64,000 nt of DNA from an uncultured Verrucomicrobiota bacterium (GTDB taxonomy: Bacteria; Verrucomicrobiota; Verrucomicrobiia; Limisphaerales; UBA9464). The stretch's first letter is position 1; each line of letters starts with the position of its first letter. Under the pieces are notes generated by a model, which saw nothing but the letters and a program-made list of their open reading frames with translations, was not told where the DNA came from and searched no databases. Shown here piece after piece: positions 35,019 through 43,270 of the stretch. The stretch covers positions 1 through 64,000 of the forward strand of contig CAIWAH010000376.1 in the NCBI GenBank assembly GCA_903910585.1. The letters run 5' to 3'. The position numbers and the translations under genes were made by a program.

Positions 35019-36932
35019 TCACTCCTGGATGCTGATCGGTCGCCGGTCGCGCTCGGCGACCAGCCGATTCACCGCCGCAGTCACTGGTTTCCCGGCTGGG
35101 TCGAACAACGCGAGGCCCGCCGGAACCGGCAGGCTGAGGGATTCCCAGTGGCGCGTGGCGCGAGCGCGATCCGCGTCCCGCTGCGGCGCCGGCGCGAGGA
35201 AATCCGTCTTGAATTCGGCGAAGCCCGGCAGCGAACCCAGGGAGCGGGCGCCCACGAACCGAACCGGGCCGTAGTCGTCGTTGAGCAGCTGGGCTAGGAA
35301 GGGGGCCGGCCAGTTGGTCCCCGACGCCTGTTGCGCCGGCGCCCAGCCGAAATGCCAGGCGGTGATGATCCGCTGGGCAGCGTTCCCTTTGAGCAACCAG
35401 AGCAGGGAGGCAGGGATTGACGATTGTTCTGTGGTCAGTGCCGCAGGTGGTTGGCGATACCACTCCGTCAGGCGCTGCTGGGTCCAGTCCAGGGTGCGGT
35501 CGAGGTGGCACAGGTTGCAGGCGTTGGGGACGCCGTGGCGGGCGCTCGAATCGGCCCTCGGAGAATTGATCTGGTGCGACCGGATGCCCTTGAACAGGGC
35601 GTAGGTTGTGTGGGGCATGTGGCAGTTCAGGCAATTGCTGCCGCTGGAACCGGCCGGGTGATGGGTGTGCTCGTTCAACCGGGTGCTGAACCGCTCTTCC
35701 TTGTGACATTGTGTGCACGCCGCAGGACCGTCCCGGCCGCGCTTGAGCTGGTCGTTGGGGTCGCTGTCATGCATCGAATGACACGACAGGCAGGTCATCG
35801 TCCCCCGGGTGTGACAGGGCGTGGCGAGCAAGGCGGTGAATTCGCGTCCACCGGCCAGCACGGTGCCGTCGTCCCACCAGCGCGTGGTGTAGAATTCCTT
35901 GTTCCGCTCAAACTCGGACCGCTGGGCCGCCGTCGCGTTCGTGCCCGGATATTGGATGTAGTAACGGGTGCGGTGGAGGTCTTCACCGGGTTGGTAAAGG
36001 GGGCCGTTGCGGGCGAACTCCAGAGCGAATTCCTCCCGCATGATGTAGTTGCCGTGGCACTGCCCGCAGACCTGGGCGGAGCGCACCGGATCCAGCCGCG
36101 CCGGGTTCACGATGGTGGGGTCGGGCGTGCGCTTGCCTTGTGGGCGGGCGCCAATTCCGGCGGCCTGTTGGTGGGCGACGTGAGTTTGGCCGGGGCCATG
36201 GCAGGCTTCGCAGGAAATCCCCAGTTCACCGACCTTGGTCCGGAGATTGCCTTTGTCGTCGAGACCCGGATTGCCGCCGGTGCTGTGGCAGCGGATGCAA
36301 TGGTGATTCCACTGTGTGACCATGCGCTCCTTGTCGTCGGGAGCCCGTAGGAACGCCGCGTCGCGGGGGATCCACTGCTTGGTTTCGGGCAGGTAAACCA
36401 GGGGCAAGGTCTGCAACAGGCCCGGGTAGCGGGAACTGGTCACCCAGTAGGTCTGGTAGTTGTGCGAGCCGGTCGTCATCACCACCGGGCGCTTCACCCG
36501 GGGAATCTTTTCCAATGCGAGCTTTCGGCCCCCCTGAACGACATACATCAGCACATCCGGGTCCGGCATTTCGGCGACGAATTGGTCACCCTCCTTGAAA
36601 ACCCGGTATGCGAGCCCGCCGCAGTTGACCGTCGAGCCATCGAATGGACCCAGCACCGTTGAGGCAACGGCGGGTTGGGTCATGGTCCTGTGAAACGAAC
36701 GGTGCCAGGACGCGTGTTCGTCGCGGTGGCAGGGTTGGCATGAAGTCGAACCAACATAACCGGTATCCGGACGTGCCGCGGGGAGCTGGTTGGTCAGCCA
36801 GGCTCCGTAACTGGAATCTCCGGTGCTGGGCCGGCTTTCCGCTCCAGAAGCCAGCCACACGAGGCCACCCGCGAGAAAGAGGTGTAGGCAGCCAAACCGA
36901 ACTGCCTTTGCAAAAAGTGACGGCCAGTGCAT
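35019..36932 (-). CDS. Octahaem c-type cytochrome
   Basis: A 637-residue exported cytochrome. A signal peptide (FLAGGLVWLASGAES) is followed by eight CxxCH haem sites in order: CQPCH, CIRCH, CEACH, CGQCH, CLSCH, CTQCH, CLNCH and CNLCH. The first is in YVGSTSCQPCHRDEHASWHR, a lead typical of cytochrome c554-like and TPR-cytochrome proteins of PVC and Acidobacteria. The last about 170 residues lack haem sites and look helical. Role: periplasmic electron transfer, possibly with an oxidoreductase activity; the substrate is unknown. It is convergent with the PLP enzyme (6-base gap). Start is at MHWPSLF; an upstream ATG at 36974 would add 14 residues. Confidence 0.9.
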   Translation of the reverse strand: MHWPSLFAKAVRFGCLHLFLAGGLVWLASGAESRPSTGDSSYGAWLTNQLPAARPDTGYVGSTSCQPCHRDEHASWHRSFHRTMTQPAVASTVLGPFDGSTVNCGGLAYRVFKEGDQFVAEMPDPDVLMYVVQGGRKLALEKIPRVKRPVVMTTGSHNYQTYWVTSSRYPGLLQTLPLVYLPETKQWIPRDAAFLRAPDDKERMVTQWNHHCIRCHSTGGNPGLDDKGNLRTKVGELGISCEACHGPGQTHVAHQQAAGIGARPQGKRTPDPTIVNPARLDPVRSAQVCGQCHGNYIMREEFALEFARNGPLYQPGEDLHRTRYYIQYPGTNATAAQRSEFERNKEFYTTRWWDDGTVLAGGREFTALLATPCHTRGTMTCLSCHSMHDSDPNDQLKRGRDGPAACTQCHKEERFSTRLNEHTHHPAGSSGSNCLNCHMPHTTYALFKGIRSHQINSPRADSSARHGVPNACNLCHLDRTLDWTQQRLTEWYRQPPAALTTEQSSIPASLLWLLKGNAAQRIITAWHFGWAPAQQASGTNWPAPFLAQLLNDDYGPVRFVGARSLGSLPGFAEFKTDFLAPAPQRDADRARATRHWESLSLPVPAGLALFDPAGKPVTAAVNRLVAERDRRPISIQE

Positions 36933-37104
36933 CGAAAACGATAGGCTGCCCGTCGCCGGGCGTCTGGGGAACACTGAAGCATCCGTTTGCCTGAGTCAGG
37001 TTAATTCCCCGAGTCGACCGTAATCTTGGGCTTAAGAATCCCAATTCTGTCTGATGTGCGTTCGCGGGGGCCGTGGCAACTTCGCCGCGACCAGTCGTCT
37101 CACC

Positions 37105-37941
37105 ATGTATCTCGCGCCCATCACCTCGCTTTTCCATCCGACGGACTTCAGCCGCAGCAACGGAGGGGCGTTCGCCCATGCCCTGCGGATCGCTCTCGCG
37201 GCGAAGTGCGACCTGTCCCTGCTCCATGTGGGCCAACGGGGCGAGGAGCACGGATTCGACGGCTTTCCCAGCGTGCGCGAACACCTGACCCGCTGGGGAG
37301 TCCTGCCCGCGGAGGCCACGCACCATGACGTGACCGAACTGGGTGTCCGGGTGACCAAGAGCCAGAAGGTCAGTTCGGATCCGGTGGAAGCCATCGGCAA
37401 ATACGTCGCGGAGCATCTGCCCGACCTGGTCGTGCTTTCCACGCACCAGCGTCAGGGTCTGGCCCGCATTCGCCGGCCGGCCGTGGCGGAGCAGATTGCC
37501 CGGACGGCCCGGGTGCGGACGCTGTTTGTGCCCCGGCGTGTGAACGGCTTTGTGGACGCCGCTTCCGGAGCCGTGCACCTGAAGCGGATTCTGGTCCCGA
37601 TCGACCACGATCCGCGTCCCGCGGCCGCGATTGGCGCCGCGGCGGGATTGGCCCGCATCTTTGGGCTGGGGGAGGTGCACTTCACCCTGCTGTTTGTCGG
37701 TCCGGAGCATGAGTGCCCGTCGGCCGCGATTCCGGAACAGCCGGGCTGGACCCGGGAAGTCGTCTGCGAGGACGGCGACGTGGTCGAGGCAATCCTCAAT
37801 GCCAGCGACGAACGCGAAGCGGACCTGATCGTGATGGCCACCCATGGTCACGACGGGTTTCTGGATGCGCTGCGGGGCACGACGACCGAGCGGGTGCTGC
37901 GCGGCGCGAAGTGCCCGCTGCTCGCGGTGCCGGCGCAGTGA
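37105..37941 (+). CDS. Universal stress protein with two UspA domains
   Basis: A 278-residue cytosolic protein of two tandem UspA folds. The first begins ITSLFHPTDFSRSNGGAFAH and contains VVLSTHQRQGL. The second begins LKRILVPIDHDPRPAAAIGA and ends with the nucleotide-loop LIVMATHGHDGFLDALRGTT followed by CPLLAVPA. The second loop matches the ATP-binding type (HGxxGxxxxxxxGT); the first is degenerate. It is convergent with a three-domain Usp with only 3 bases between stops. Start is at MYLAPITSLF; the preceding 172 bases include an imperfect palindrome (TTGGG-N9-CCCAA, 37026-37044). Confidence 0.9.
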   Translation: MYLAPITSLFHPTDFSRSNGGAFAHALRIALAAKCDLSLLHVGQRGEEHGFDGFPSVREHLTRWGVLPAEATHHDVTELGVRVTKSQKVSSDPVEAIGKYVAEHLPDLVVLSTHQRQGLARIRRPAVAEQIARTARVRTLFVPRRVNGFVDAASGAVHLKRILVPIDHDPRPAAAIGAAAGLARIFGLGEVHFTLLFVGPEHECPSAAIPEQPGWTREVVCEDGDVVEAILNASDEREADLIVMATHGHDGFLDALRGTTTERVLRGAKCPLLAVPAQ

Positions 37942-37944
37942 GCG

Positions 37945-39315
37945 TCAGCGCGCCGGCGATTTCACCACGTGAACGGGCCGATGGCTTTGGGCGACGATTT
38001 CGGCGGCCACGGAGCCGAACATCGCCCGGGTAAGCCCGGTGCGACCATGGGAGCTCAGGCAGATGACCTGGGCGCCGAATTGCTCCGCCTGCCGCAACAC
38101 CGCCGCGGCGACATTCACGGCCGGTTCCACCGCTACTTCCACGCTGACGCCCCGTTGCAGGGCAGCCGACGGAACCAGGGCGCCGAGTTTGCGGCGTGCG
38201 GCCTGACGGAACCGGTTTTGCTCGCCCGGAGAAAGTGCGGGCCTTGAGCCGCTCTGGAGAAACCTCGGCAATGGCGACTGCTTCGGTGTGAGCGCATGGA
38301 AGAGGCGCAGGCGGCCGCCATTGGGGAGGAGGGCACAGGCCGCGGCCACCGCGCGATTTCCCGCCGGGGAAAAGTCCGTCGTGACCAGGACCCGGCGAAG
38401 TTCCGGCACGGCGGACGGAACCGGTCGGGCGCCCCCGGCCGGCACGCAGGCGACGCTCATGGGGGCGTCATTGAGCAAGTCCCTGGAAGTCGAGCGGTGC
38501 CACAGGCGGGTGAATCCGTGATGCTGGTGGGTGCCGGTGACCAGCACGTCGGCCCGGGCGGCTTTGGCCATCTCGATCAGCACAGCAGGCCGGGTCGGAA
38601 GGGCGGCGGCGACGGCCAGCCGCACCCGGGTTTCGCCGAGCACGGACGCGACCTTGTCGCGGAGATCCCGGCGCAAGGCAGTCTCCAGCGCCGAGGAATC
38701 GGCGTCTGCGGAGCGTTCGTCGAGATCCACGCCCAACCGGTCGGCGTCTGCCAGGGGATCGTCGGCGTAGCCCGCGGTGATTTCGCAGGGCCCTACCGCG
38801 GACAACTCACACGCGAAAGCCAGTGCCACCTCGCTGCTGAGCGTGAAGTCGGTGGCCACGAACAGCCGGAGCGGTCGGACCCCGGCGGCCCAGTCGCGAA
38901 AGGCCGCCGGCGAACGGACGACCAACGTGGGCACGGATGCCGACTCCGCGATGCGCTCCGCCGTGCTGCCCAGAAACACCCGGGTCAGCGCCACCCGGCC
39001 CACCGACGAGACCACGATCATCCGGGTATGGCCGGTCCGTCCCAGTTCGCGGAACACCTCCTCCGGAGTTCCCAGTTCCACGGAACCCGAAAGTTTGCCG
39101 CCCGGGCTTCCTGCGTGGGGCAGTTCCTTGGCCAGCCTCTCCTGGAGCTGGAGCAGGGTGGGTTCCCACAACGGGTCCGGCTCGCCCTCGGCGAGCAACG
39201 GTTGGGCGCTGTGGACCACGTGGACGTGATCGTTGAGGCGCCGGGCAAGCGCGCTGGCCGCCTCGATCGCTTCGGCGGAGTTGGGACTGAAGTCGGTTCC
39301 CACCAGGATTCTCAT
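37945..39315 (-). CDS. Universal stress protein with three UspA domains
   Basis: A 456-residue protein with three UspA folds in a row. Domain 1 opens MRILVGTDFSPNSAEAIEAA and closes VVSSVGRVALTRVFLGSTAE. Domain 2 opens LRLFVATDFTLSSEVALAFA and contains VLVTGTHQHHGFTRLWHRST. Domain 3 opens RVLVTTDFSPAGNRAVAAAC and ends CLSSHGRTGLTRAMFGSVAA. Domains 1 and 3 keep the G-9x-GS nucleotide loop; in domain 2 the final glycine is replaced (HRST). Three-domain Usp proteins are rarer than one- or two-domain forms. It faces the two-domain Usp tail-to-tail and diverges from the SIS gene. Confidence 0.9.
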   Translation of the reverse strand: MRILVGTDFSPNSAEAIEAASALARRLNDHVHVVHSAQPLLAEGEPDPLWEPTLLQLQERLAKELPHAGSPGGKLSGSVELGTPEEVFRELGRTGHTRMIVVSSVGRVALTRVFLGSTAERIAESASVPTLVVRSPAAFRDWAAGVRPLRLFVATDFTLSSEVALAFACELSAVGPCEITAGYADDPLADADRLGVDLDERSADADSSALETALRRDLRDKVASVLGETRVRLAVAAALPTRPAVLIEMAKAARADVLVTGTHQHHGFTRLWHRSTSRDLLNDAPMSVACVPAGGARPVPSAVPELRRVLVTTDFSPAGNRAVAAACALLPNGGRLRLFHALTPKQSPLPRFLQSGSRPALSPGEQNRFRQAARRKLGALVPSAALQRGVSVEVAVEPAVNVAAAVLRQAEQFGAQVICLSSHGRTGLTRAMFGSVAAEIVAQSHRPVHVVKSPAR

Positions 39316-39451
39316 GGCAAATTCCTTTCCGGTTCCATTGCGGCTATACGCCCGGAGGTGGCTCCCGCCAATCCCCGATTCATCCCCCAGTCGGAGGCGC
39401 GGACTGAGCCCGGCATTGTCACGATGGCCTGCCTTCCGCTAGCAACGGCCC

Positions 39452-40225
39452 GTGACCGCCGACTATCTCGCCAAGTGCCGTTTGCTGATCGATGCCGTGG
39501 AAGCCCAGGCAACAGCCGTCCAGCAGGCGGCCGATTGGTTTGCCGCTACCATCCTGGCAGGCCGCATGGTGCATGTGTTCGGCTCGGGACATTCGCGGAT
39601 CATGGTCGAGGAGATGTGGCCACGTTACGGCTCGTTTCCCGGGTTCAATCCGATCGTGGAACTGTCGCTGAGCTTCCACAATCTGGTCGTCGGCGCAAAC
39701 GGCCAGCGCCAGGCGATGTTTCTCGAAAACGTTCCCGGCCTGGCGGCACGTATCCTCCGCAACTTCGACCTCGCGCCCGCTGACAGTGCGCTCGTCATCT
39801 CGTCGAGCGGCTGCAACGTCGTGCCGATCGAGATGGCGGAGGAATTTCGCCGCCGCGGCGTGAAGGTGGTGGCCATCATTTCGCGGGCACACAGTGACGC
39901 TTCGACCAGCCAGCGGACGGACGGAAAGAAGCTCCAGGATTTCGCCGATCTCGTGTTGGACACCGGTGCGCCGGTCGGTGACGCGATGGTGAAGATCCCC
40001 GGGCTGGACACACCGGTCGCTCCCGGTTCGACTGTTGGCGGCTGCCTGCTGGTCAACTCACTGAAAGCCGAAGTCGCCGCCCGGCTGACCGCAGCGGGCC
40101 AGCCGCCGAAGGTGCTCACGGCCGGGGCCGTGGTCGGCAAGGCGCGGGCCACGGAGCTGTTTGAAGCGGCCTATGACGAGCATGGACGACGGTTGGCGAA
40201 GCTTTACGAGCGGTTGGGACTGTGA
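39452..40225 (+). CDS. SIS-domain phosphosugar-binding protein (UPF0309-like)
   Basis: A 257-residue SIS-fold protein. The N-terminal helix region is followed by VHVFGSGHSRIMVEEMWPRY, and the second SIS half carries SALVISSSGCNVVPIEMAEE and VVAIISRAHSDASTSQRTDG. These are the serine-rich loops that bind sugar phosphates in this group. It resembles the UPF0309 proteins (sugar-phosphate isomerase-like), whose physiological substrate is undefined; N-acetylhexosamine metabolism is common for relatives. The start is GTG at 39452 (VTADYLAKCRLL); no better ATG exists. It is followed by 433 bases without a gene. Confidence 0.85.
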   Translation: MTADYLAKCRLLIDAVEAQATAVQQAADWFAATILAGRMVHVFGSGHSRIMVEEMWPRYGSFPGFNPIVELSLSFHNLVVGANGQRQAMFLENVPGLAARILRNFDLAPADSALVISSSGCNVVPIEMAEEFRRRGVKVVAIISRAHSDASTSQRTDGKKLQDFADLVLDTGAPVGDAMVKIPGLDTPVAPGSTVGGCLLVNSLKAEVAARLTAAGQPPKVLTAGAVVGKARATELFEAAYDEHGRRLAKLYERLGL

Positions 40226-40658
40226 GGCGCCTGTGGAGTTGCTGATGCCCAGATTTGGAATGCCCGGGTGGCTAACGGAACCCCGGTGCAATTGATTGCT
40301 GTGGCGCCGGCCCCACACGGATCCTTGGAATGACGGGCGCGGTTTTCGGGCCGGCCTGAGGCGGGCACTTCTTGGCAGTGCCATCGTCGGCGCCCCCTGT
40401 CCCACGCTCCGCTGCGGGGAGAGATTCCATAAGCTGCCAAGGCTCGCGGTGGGTGTCCCTGAACCGGCGGTGCGACCGCCGCGAGCAGATTGGGCGGATC
40501 TATTTGCGCCGGTCGGTGCCGCGGGCAGACTGGCAGCCAGTCCCACTGTCGGCTCAAGGGGCGGGAGTTGGAGGCAGTGTCAATGTGCGCCCGTGACGAA
40601 TGTGCCGCTTGCCAGCGGGGAGCGGTCGCGGTCTGGTTGCCGCTGGTTTCCAATTCCC
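40226..40658. other. 433-base intergenic region with a long-range inverted repeat
   Basis: No coding sequence here has convincing features. The only structure seen is a perfect 8-bp inverted repeat CTTGGCAG (40371-40378) / CTGCCAAG (40434-40441). It encloses 55 bases that include a smaller hairpin around CTCC-GCTGCGG-GGAG (40407-40421). This could be a structured 5' leader or small RNA. It does not match tRNA, SRP, 6S, RNase P or tmRNA patterns that I can recognise. Confidence 0.3.
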
Positions 40659-41858
40659 ATGAGTGCCCACGAACTGTTTCGCGCCGGCTCGTTCTCTGCG
40701 GTGGTCGCCGGATTGTGCTCCCTGATCCTGCCGGCGGGCTTGCAGGGGCAGACCGATGATTTCAACGATGGCAACGATTCCGGTTGGTCCCGTTATGAGC
40801 CGCTCAAGTCGTTCGGGGCGGGGGGGACGTTTTCCGCTGCGGGTGGGCTCTACCGGATGACTGCGCCGCCCAGTCCGGCCCCGGCCGACCTGGGTGTCCA
40901 GCGGGTGGGCAGCCTGCGGTTGGAGAAGACCTATGCGCGGGTGCGGGTTGAGGCCGACATCACCGGCTGGCGCGACGACCTGAATCAGGCGTTCGGACTC
41001 ATTGGCCGGGCGGCAGACATGGGGCTGGGAACGACGACGGGCTATACCTACAACTACAACACCCTTTCCGGCTTCCACCAGATCAACCTGGTGCAGGGCG
41101 AGCAGGCCACCCGTCAGGTCAACGAGTCCCCGTTTCGCCTCAACCCTGCGCACCGTTACCGCATGGTGTTCCAGCTCGTGGACACCCTGATGCTGGGGCA
41201 GATGTTCTCCGTGACGAATCCGGCAGTGCCGCTTCATTCGGTGGTCGGGACAGATGACAATTATTCCGCCGGGGTTTCGGGACTGTTCGCCTTCGCGTTG
41301 GCGGCCGATGGCAGATTGGACGTGCAGTTTGACAACTATGCGGCGGCGGCGGCCGGTCCGCTGCGCGCCACCATGCTGGATGCCACTCCGGCGACGGGTG
41401 AGTCGCCGACGGAGCCCATCGCGCAGGTGGACGTGCGGGTGGCCAATCTGGAAACCGACATCGTGCCCGACTCGCTGACCCTCAGGGTGGATGGTGTGAC
41501 CGTGGGCTTCGAGGCCCAGGAGGAGCCGGCCTCTGTGCGGCTGGTGCACCTGCCTGCGGTTCCCTTGGATCCGGCGAAAGCCCACACGGCCCAGCTCACC
41601 TTCAGGGATGCGGTGGGAGAGCAGGTCTTTTCGTGGGGTTTCGGGGCGACGGTGGCAGCGCCGCCGGCGCTGCTGGCAGCGGATGTTCCGGGCGGGCCAT
41701 TTGTGGCGTTGGATGGGGTGGAGCTGAATGGCGGCAGCCGGACATTTCTGGTCCCGCTCACCGGCGACGCGAGGTTTTTTCGGATCAGCGATGCTGTGGA
41801 GCGCCGGGTTGTCGGTGTGGCTCTGCAGGGCGACCGCGTGGCGATCAGCTACCAGTAG
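40659..41858 (+). CDS. Exported protein with LamG-like and PVC beta domain
   Basis: A 399-residue exported protein; signal peptide FSAVVAGLCSLILPAGLQG. The mature N-terminus TDDFNDGNDSGWSRYEPLKS opens a jelly-roll/LamG-like domain (to about residue 225; DVQFDNYAAAAAG). A beta-sandwich region (about 240-330: DSLTLRVDGVTVGF, then HTAQLTFRDAVGEQVFSWGF) resembles the linker domain of the 1202-residue protein at 29903. The C-terminus RRVVGVALQGDRVAISYQ also parallels that protein's ending. Function unknown; probably cell-surface or extracellular. The start chosen puts the signal peptide at the N-terminus. Confidence 0.8.
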   Translation: MSAHELFRAGSFSAVVAGLCSLILPAGLQGQTDDFNDGNDSGWSRYEPLKSFGAGGTFSAAGGLYRMTAPPSPAPADLGVQRVGSLRLEKTYARVRVEADITGWRDDLNQAFGLIGRAADMGLGTTTGYTYNYNTLSGFHQINLVQGEQATRQVNESPFRLNPAHRYRMVFQLVDTLMLGQMFSVTNPAVPLHSVVGTDDNYSAGVSGLFAFALAADGRLDVQFDNYAAAAAGPLRATMLDATPATGESPTEPIAQVDVRVANLETDIVPDSLTLRVDGVTVGFEAQEEPASVRLVHLPAVPLDPAKAHTAQLTFRDAVGEQVFSWGFGATVAAPPALLAADVPGGPFVALDGVELNGGSRTFLVPLTGDARFFRISDAVERRVVGVALQGDRVAISYQ

Positions 41859-41942
41859 CAGTTTTCGGTCGGGACAATCCCGGACGCTGGCGGCAAACTT
41901 CGCTGCGCGGGGGCACCTGTCGGTCGCTTTCCCGATACCTGC

Positions 41943-42800
41943 ATGAAGTCCGCCCCCCATCCCCCGGCCTCCACTGTGCTTCTGGTCCGGTGCGCCGACC
42001 GTCCTGGGCTCGTCCACGGGATCACCGGCGTGTTGTTCCGCCTCGGCGTGAACGTCGTGGGCAATCAGGAGTTCGTGGACCGGCCATCGGGGCGCTTCTT
42101 CATGCGCACCGAGTTCGACGGGGCGGTGAACGGCCCGGAATTGCTGGCGGCGGTGCGGGCGGTGGTGCCGGAGGGCTCCGAAGTCCGGTGGTCGCATCTG
42201 GAGCCGAAGCGGGTCGTGGTGCTCGCTTCCAAGGAACACCACTGCCTCGCGGACATTCTGGTGCGGCATTCGTTCAAGGAGCTGAATGCCCACGTCCTTG
42301 CGGTGATCGCCAATCACGCCACGTTGGAACCGCTGGTGCGGAAGTTCGACCTGCCGTTCCACCACCTGCCGCACGGGGAGCTTCCCCGCGAGGTCCACGA
42401 AGCCGAGGTGCTGACGATGGTGCAGCGCTACCGGCCGGACTACGTGGTGCTGGCGAAATACATGCGGGTGCTGAGCCCGCGGTTCGTTGCTCAATTCCCG
42501 GCGCGGCTGGTGAACATCCACCACAGCTTCCTGCCAGCGTTCGCCGGCGCCCGGCCGTATCATCAGGCCTTTGACCGCGGCGTGAAGGTCATCGGCGCCA
42601 CCGCCCATTTCGTCACCGACGAGCTGGACGCGGGGCCGATCATTGTCCAGCAGGTCGTGCCGGTCGACCACACCCATGCGGCGGAAGACCTCGTGCAGTC
42701 CGGGCGAGACGTGGAGCAGATGGTGCTCGCCCGGGCGCTGCGCCTGGTATTTGAGGACCGCGTGTTCCTTTGCGGAAACCGCACGGTCATCTTCGACTGA
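41943..42800 (+). CDS. purU: Formyltetrahydrofolate deformylase
   Basis: A 285-residue enzyme that hydrolyses 10-formyl-THF to THF and formate, balancing one-carbon pools and supplying formate for purine synthesis. An N-terminal ACT domain (LLVRCADRPGLVHGITGVLF) is followed by the formyltransferase-like catalytic domain with VIANHATLEPLV, FDLPFHHLP, YVVLAKYMRVLSPRF and the catalytic region VNIHHSFLPAFAGARPYHQA, then GVKVIGATAHFVTDELDAGP with catalytic His and Asp. Length is normal. It precedes the BlaI operator region by 43 bases, and no purine genes are adjacent. Confidence 0.95.
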   Translation: MKSAPHPPASTVLLVRCADRPGLVHGITGVLFRLGVNVVGNQEFVDRPSGRFFMRTEFDGAVNGPELLAAVRAVVPEGSEVRWSHLEPKRVVVLASKEHHCLADILVRHSFKELNAHVLAVIANHATLEPLVRKFDLPFHHLPHGELPREVHEAEVLTMVQRYRPDYVVLAKYMRVLSPRFVAQFPARLVNIHHSFLPAFAGARPYHQAFDRGVKVIGATAHFVTDELDAGPIIVQQVVPVDHTHAAEDLVQSGRDVEQMVLARALRLVFEDRVFLCGNRTVIFD

Positions 42801-42843
42801 GCCGACGCACGGCGCCGCCGAAACTCAGTCCTCGGCCCGCATC

Positions 42844-42882
42844 TACGAAGCGCTTCGGTGACAATCTACGAAAGTATTCGTA
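42844..42882. promoter_or_regulatory. Tandem BlaI-type operators
   Basis: Two related dyads lie 23 bp apart, about two helical turns: site 1 TACGAA-GCGC-TTCGGT (42844-42859) and site 2 TACGAA-AGTA-TTCGTA (42867-42882). Both have the TACGAA-N4-TTCG layout. Site 2 is a perfect palindrome. They precede a BlaI/MecI-family repressor gene by 10-50 bases, which is where these repressors bind to control their own operon. Confidence 0.75.
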
Positions 42883-42886
42883 TTAA
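42858..42886 (+). promoter_or_regulatory. Putative sigma-70-type promoter of the blaI-blaR1-like operon
   Basis: -35 GTGACA (42858-42863) and -10 TATTAA (42881-42886) are separated by 17 bases. Operator site 2 lies almost entirely in the spacer. Transcription would start about 6-8 bases downstream, at or next to the GTG start codon (42893), implying a leaderless or nearly leaderless mRNA. The promoter is read by eye against the consensus. Confidence 0.5.
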
Positions 42887-42892
42887 ACGTGC

Positions 42893-43270
42893 GTGCCACC
42901 GAACACCATTCCCAGACCGACCGAGTCGGAGCTGTCCATCCTGCGGATCCTTTGGCGGCGGGGCCCGAGCACGGTGCGCGAGGTCGTCGGAGAACTGGGC
43001 GCCGACACCGGCTACACCACCGCGCTCAAGCTGCTGCAAATCATGACGGAGAAGGGACTCGTGAGCCGCGACGATGCGGAGCGCACCCACATTTTTGCGC
43101 CGGCCGTGCCCGAGGAAACGACCCAGCGCCAGCTCGTGACTGACCTGCTGGATCGCGCCTTTGGCGGCTCCGCCCAGAAACTCGTCCTGCAGGCGCTCGC
43201 CGGCCGCAAGCCATCGAAGGCCGAAGTCACCGAACTGCGCCGCCTGCTGGATTCACTCGAAGGGAAATGA
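42893..43270 (+). CDS. BlaI/MecI/CopY-family transcriptional repressor
   Basis: A 125-residue winged-helix repressor. The DNA-binding domain is typical: PTESELSILRILWRRGPSTV, then REVVGELGADTGYTTALKLL (recognition region) and IMTEKGLVSRDDAERTHIFA. The C-terminal dimerisation helices (LVTDLLDRAFGGSAQKLVLQ, then LRRLLDSL) follow, including the region where BlaR1-type proteases trigger cleavage in known systems. Start is GTG at 42893; no in-frame ATG precedes the conserved domain. The stop overlaps the start of the M56 protease gene (ATGA). Two operator-like dyads lie just upstream, so autoregulation is likely. Confidence 0.94.
   Translation: MPPNTIPRPTESELSILRILWRRGPSTVREVVGELGADTGYTTALKLLQIMTEKGLVSRDDAERTHIFAPAVPEETTQRQLVTDLLDRAFGGSAQKLVLQALAGRKPSKAEVTELRRLLDSLEGK

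Noticed and set aside
37026-37044. TTGGG-N9-CCCAA palindrome before the two-domain Usp gene
   Set aside because: Arms of only five bases with a mismatched centre; not enough to call an operator.
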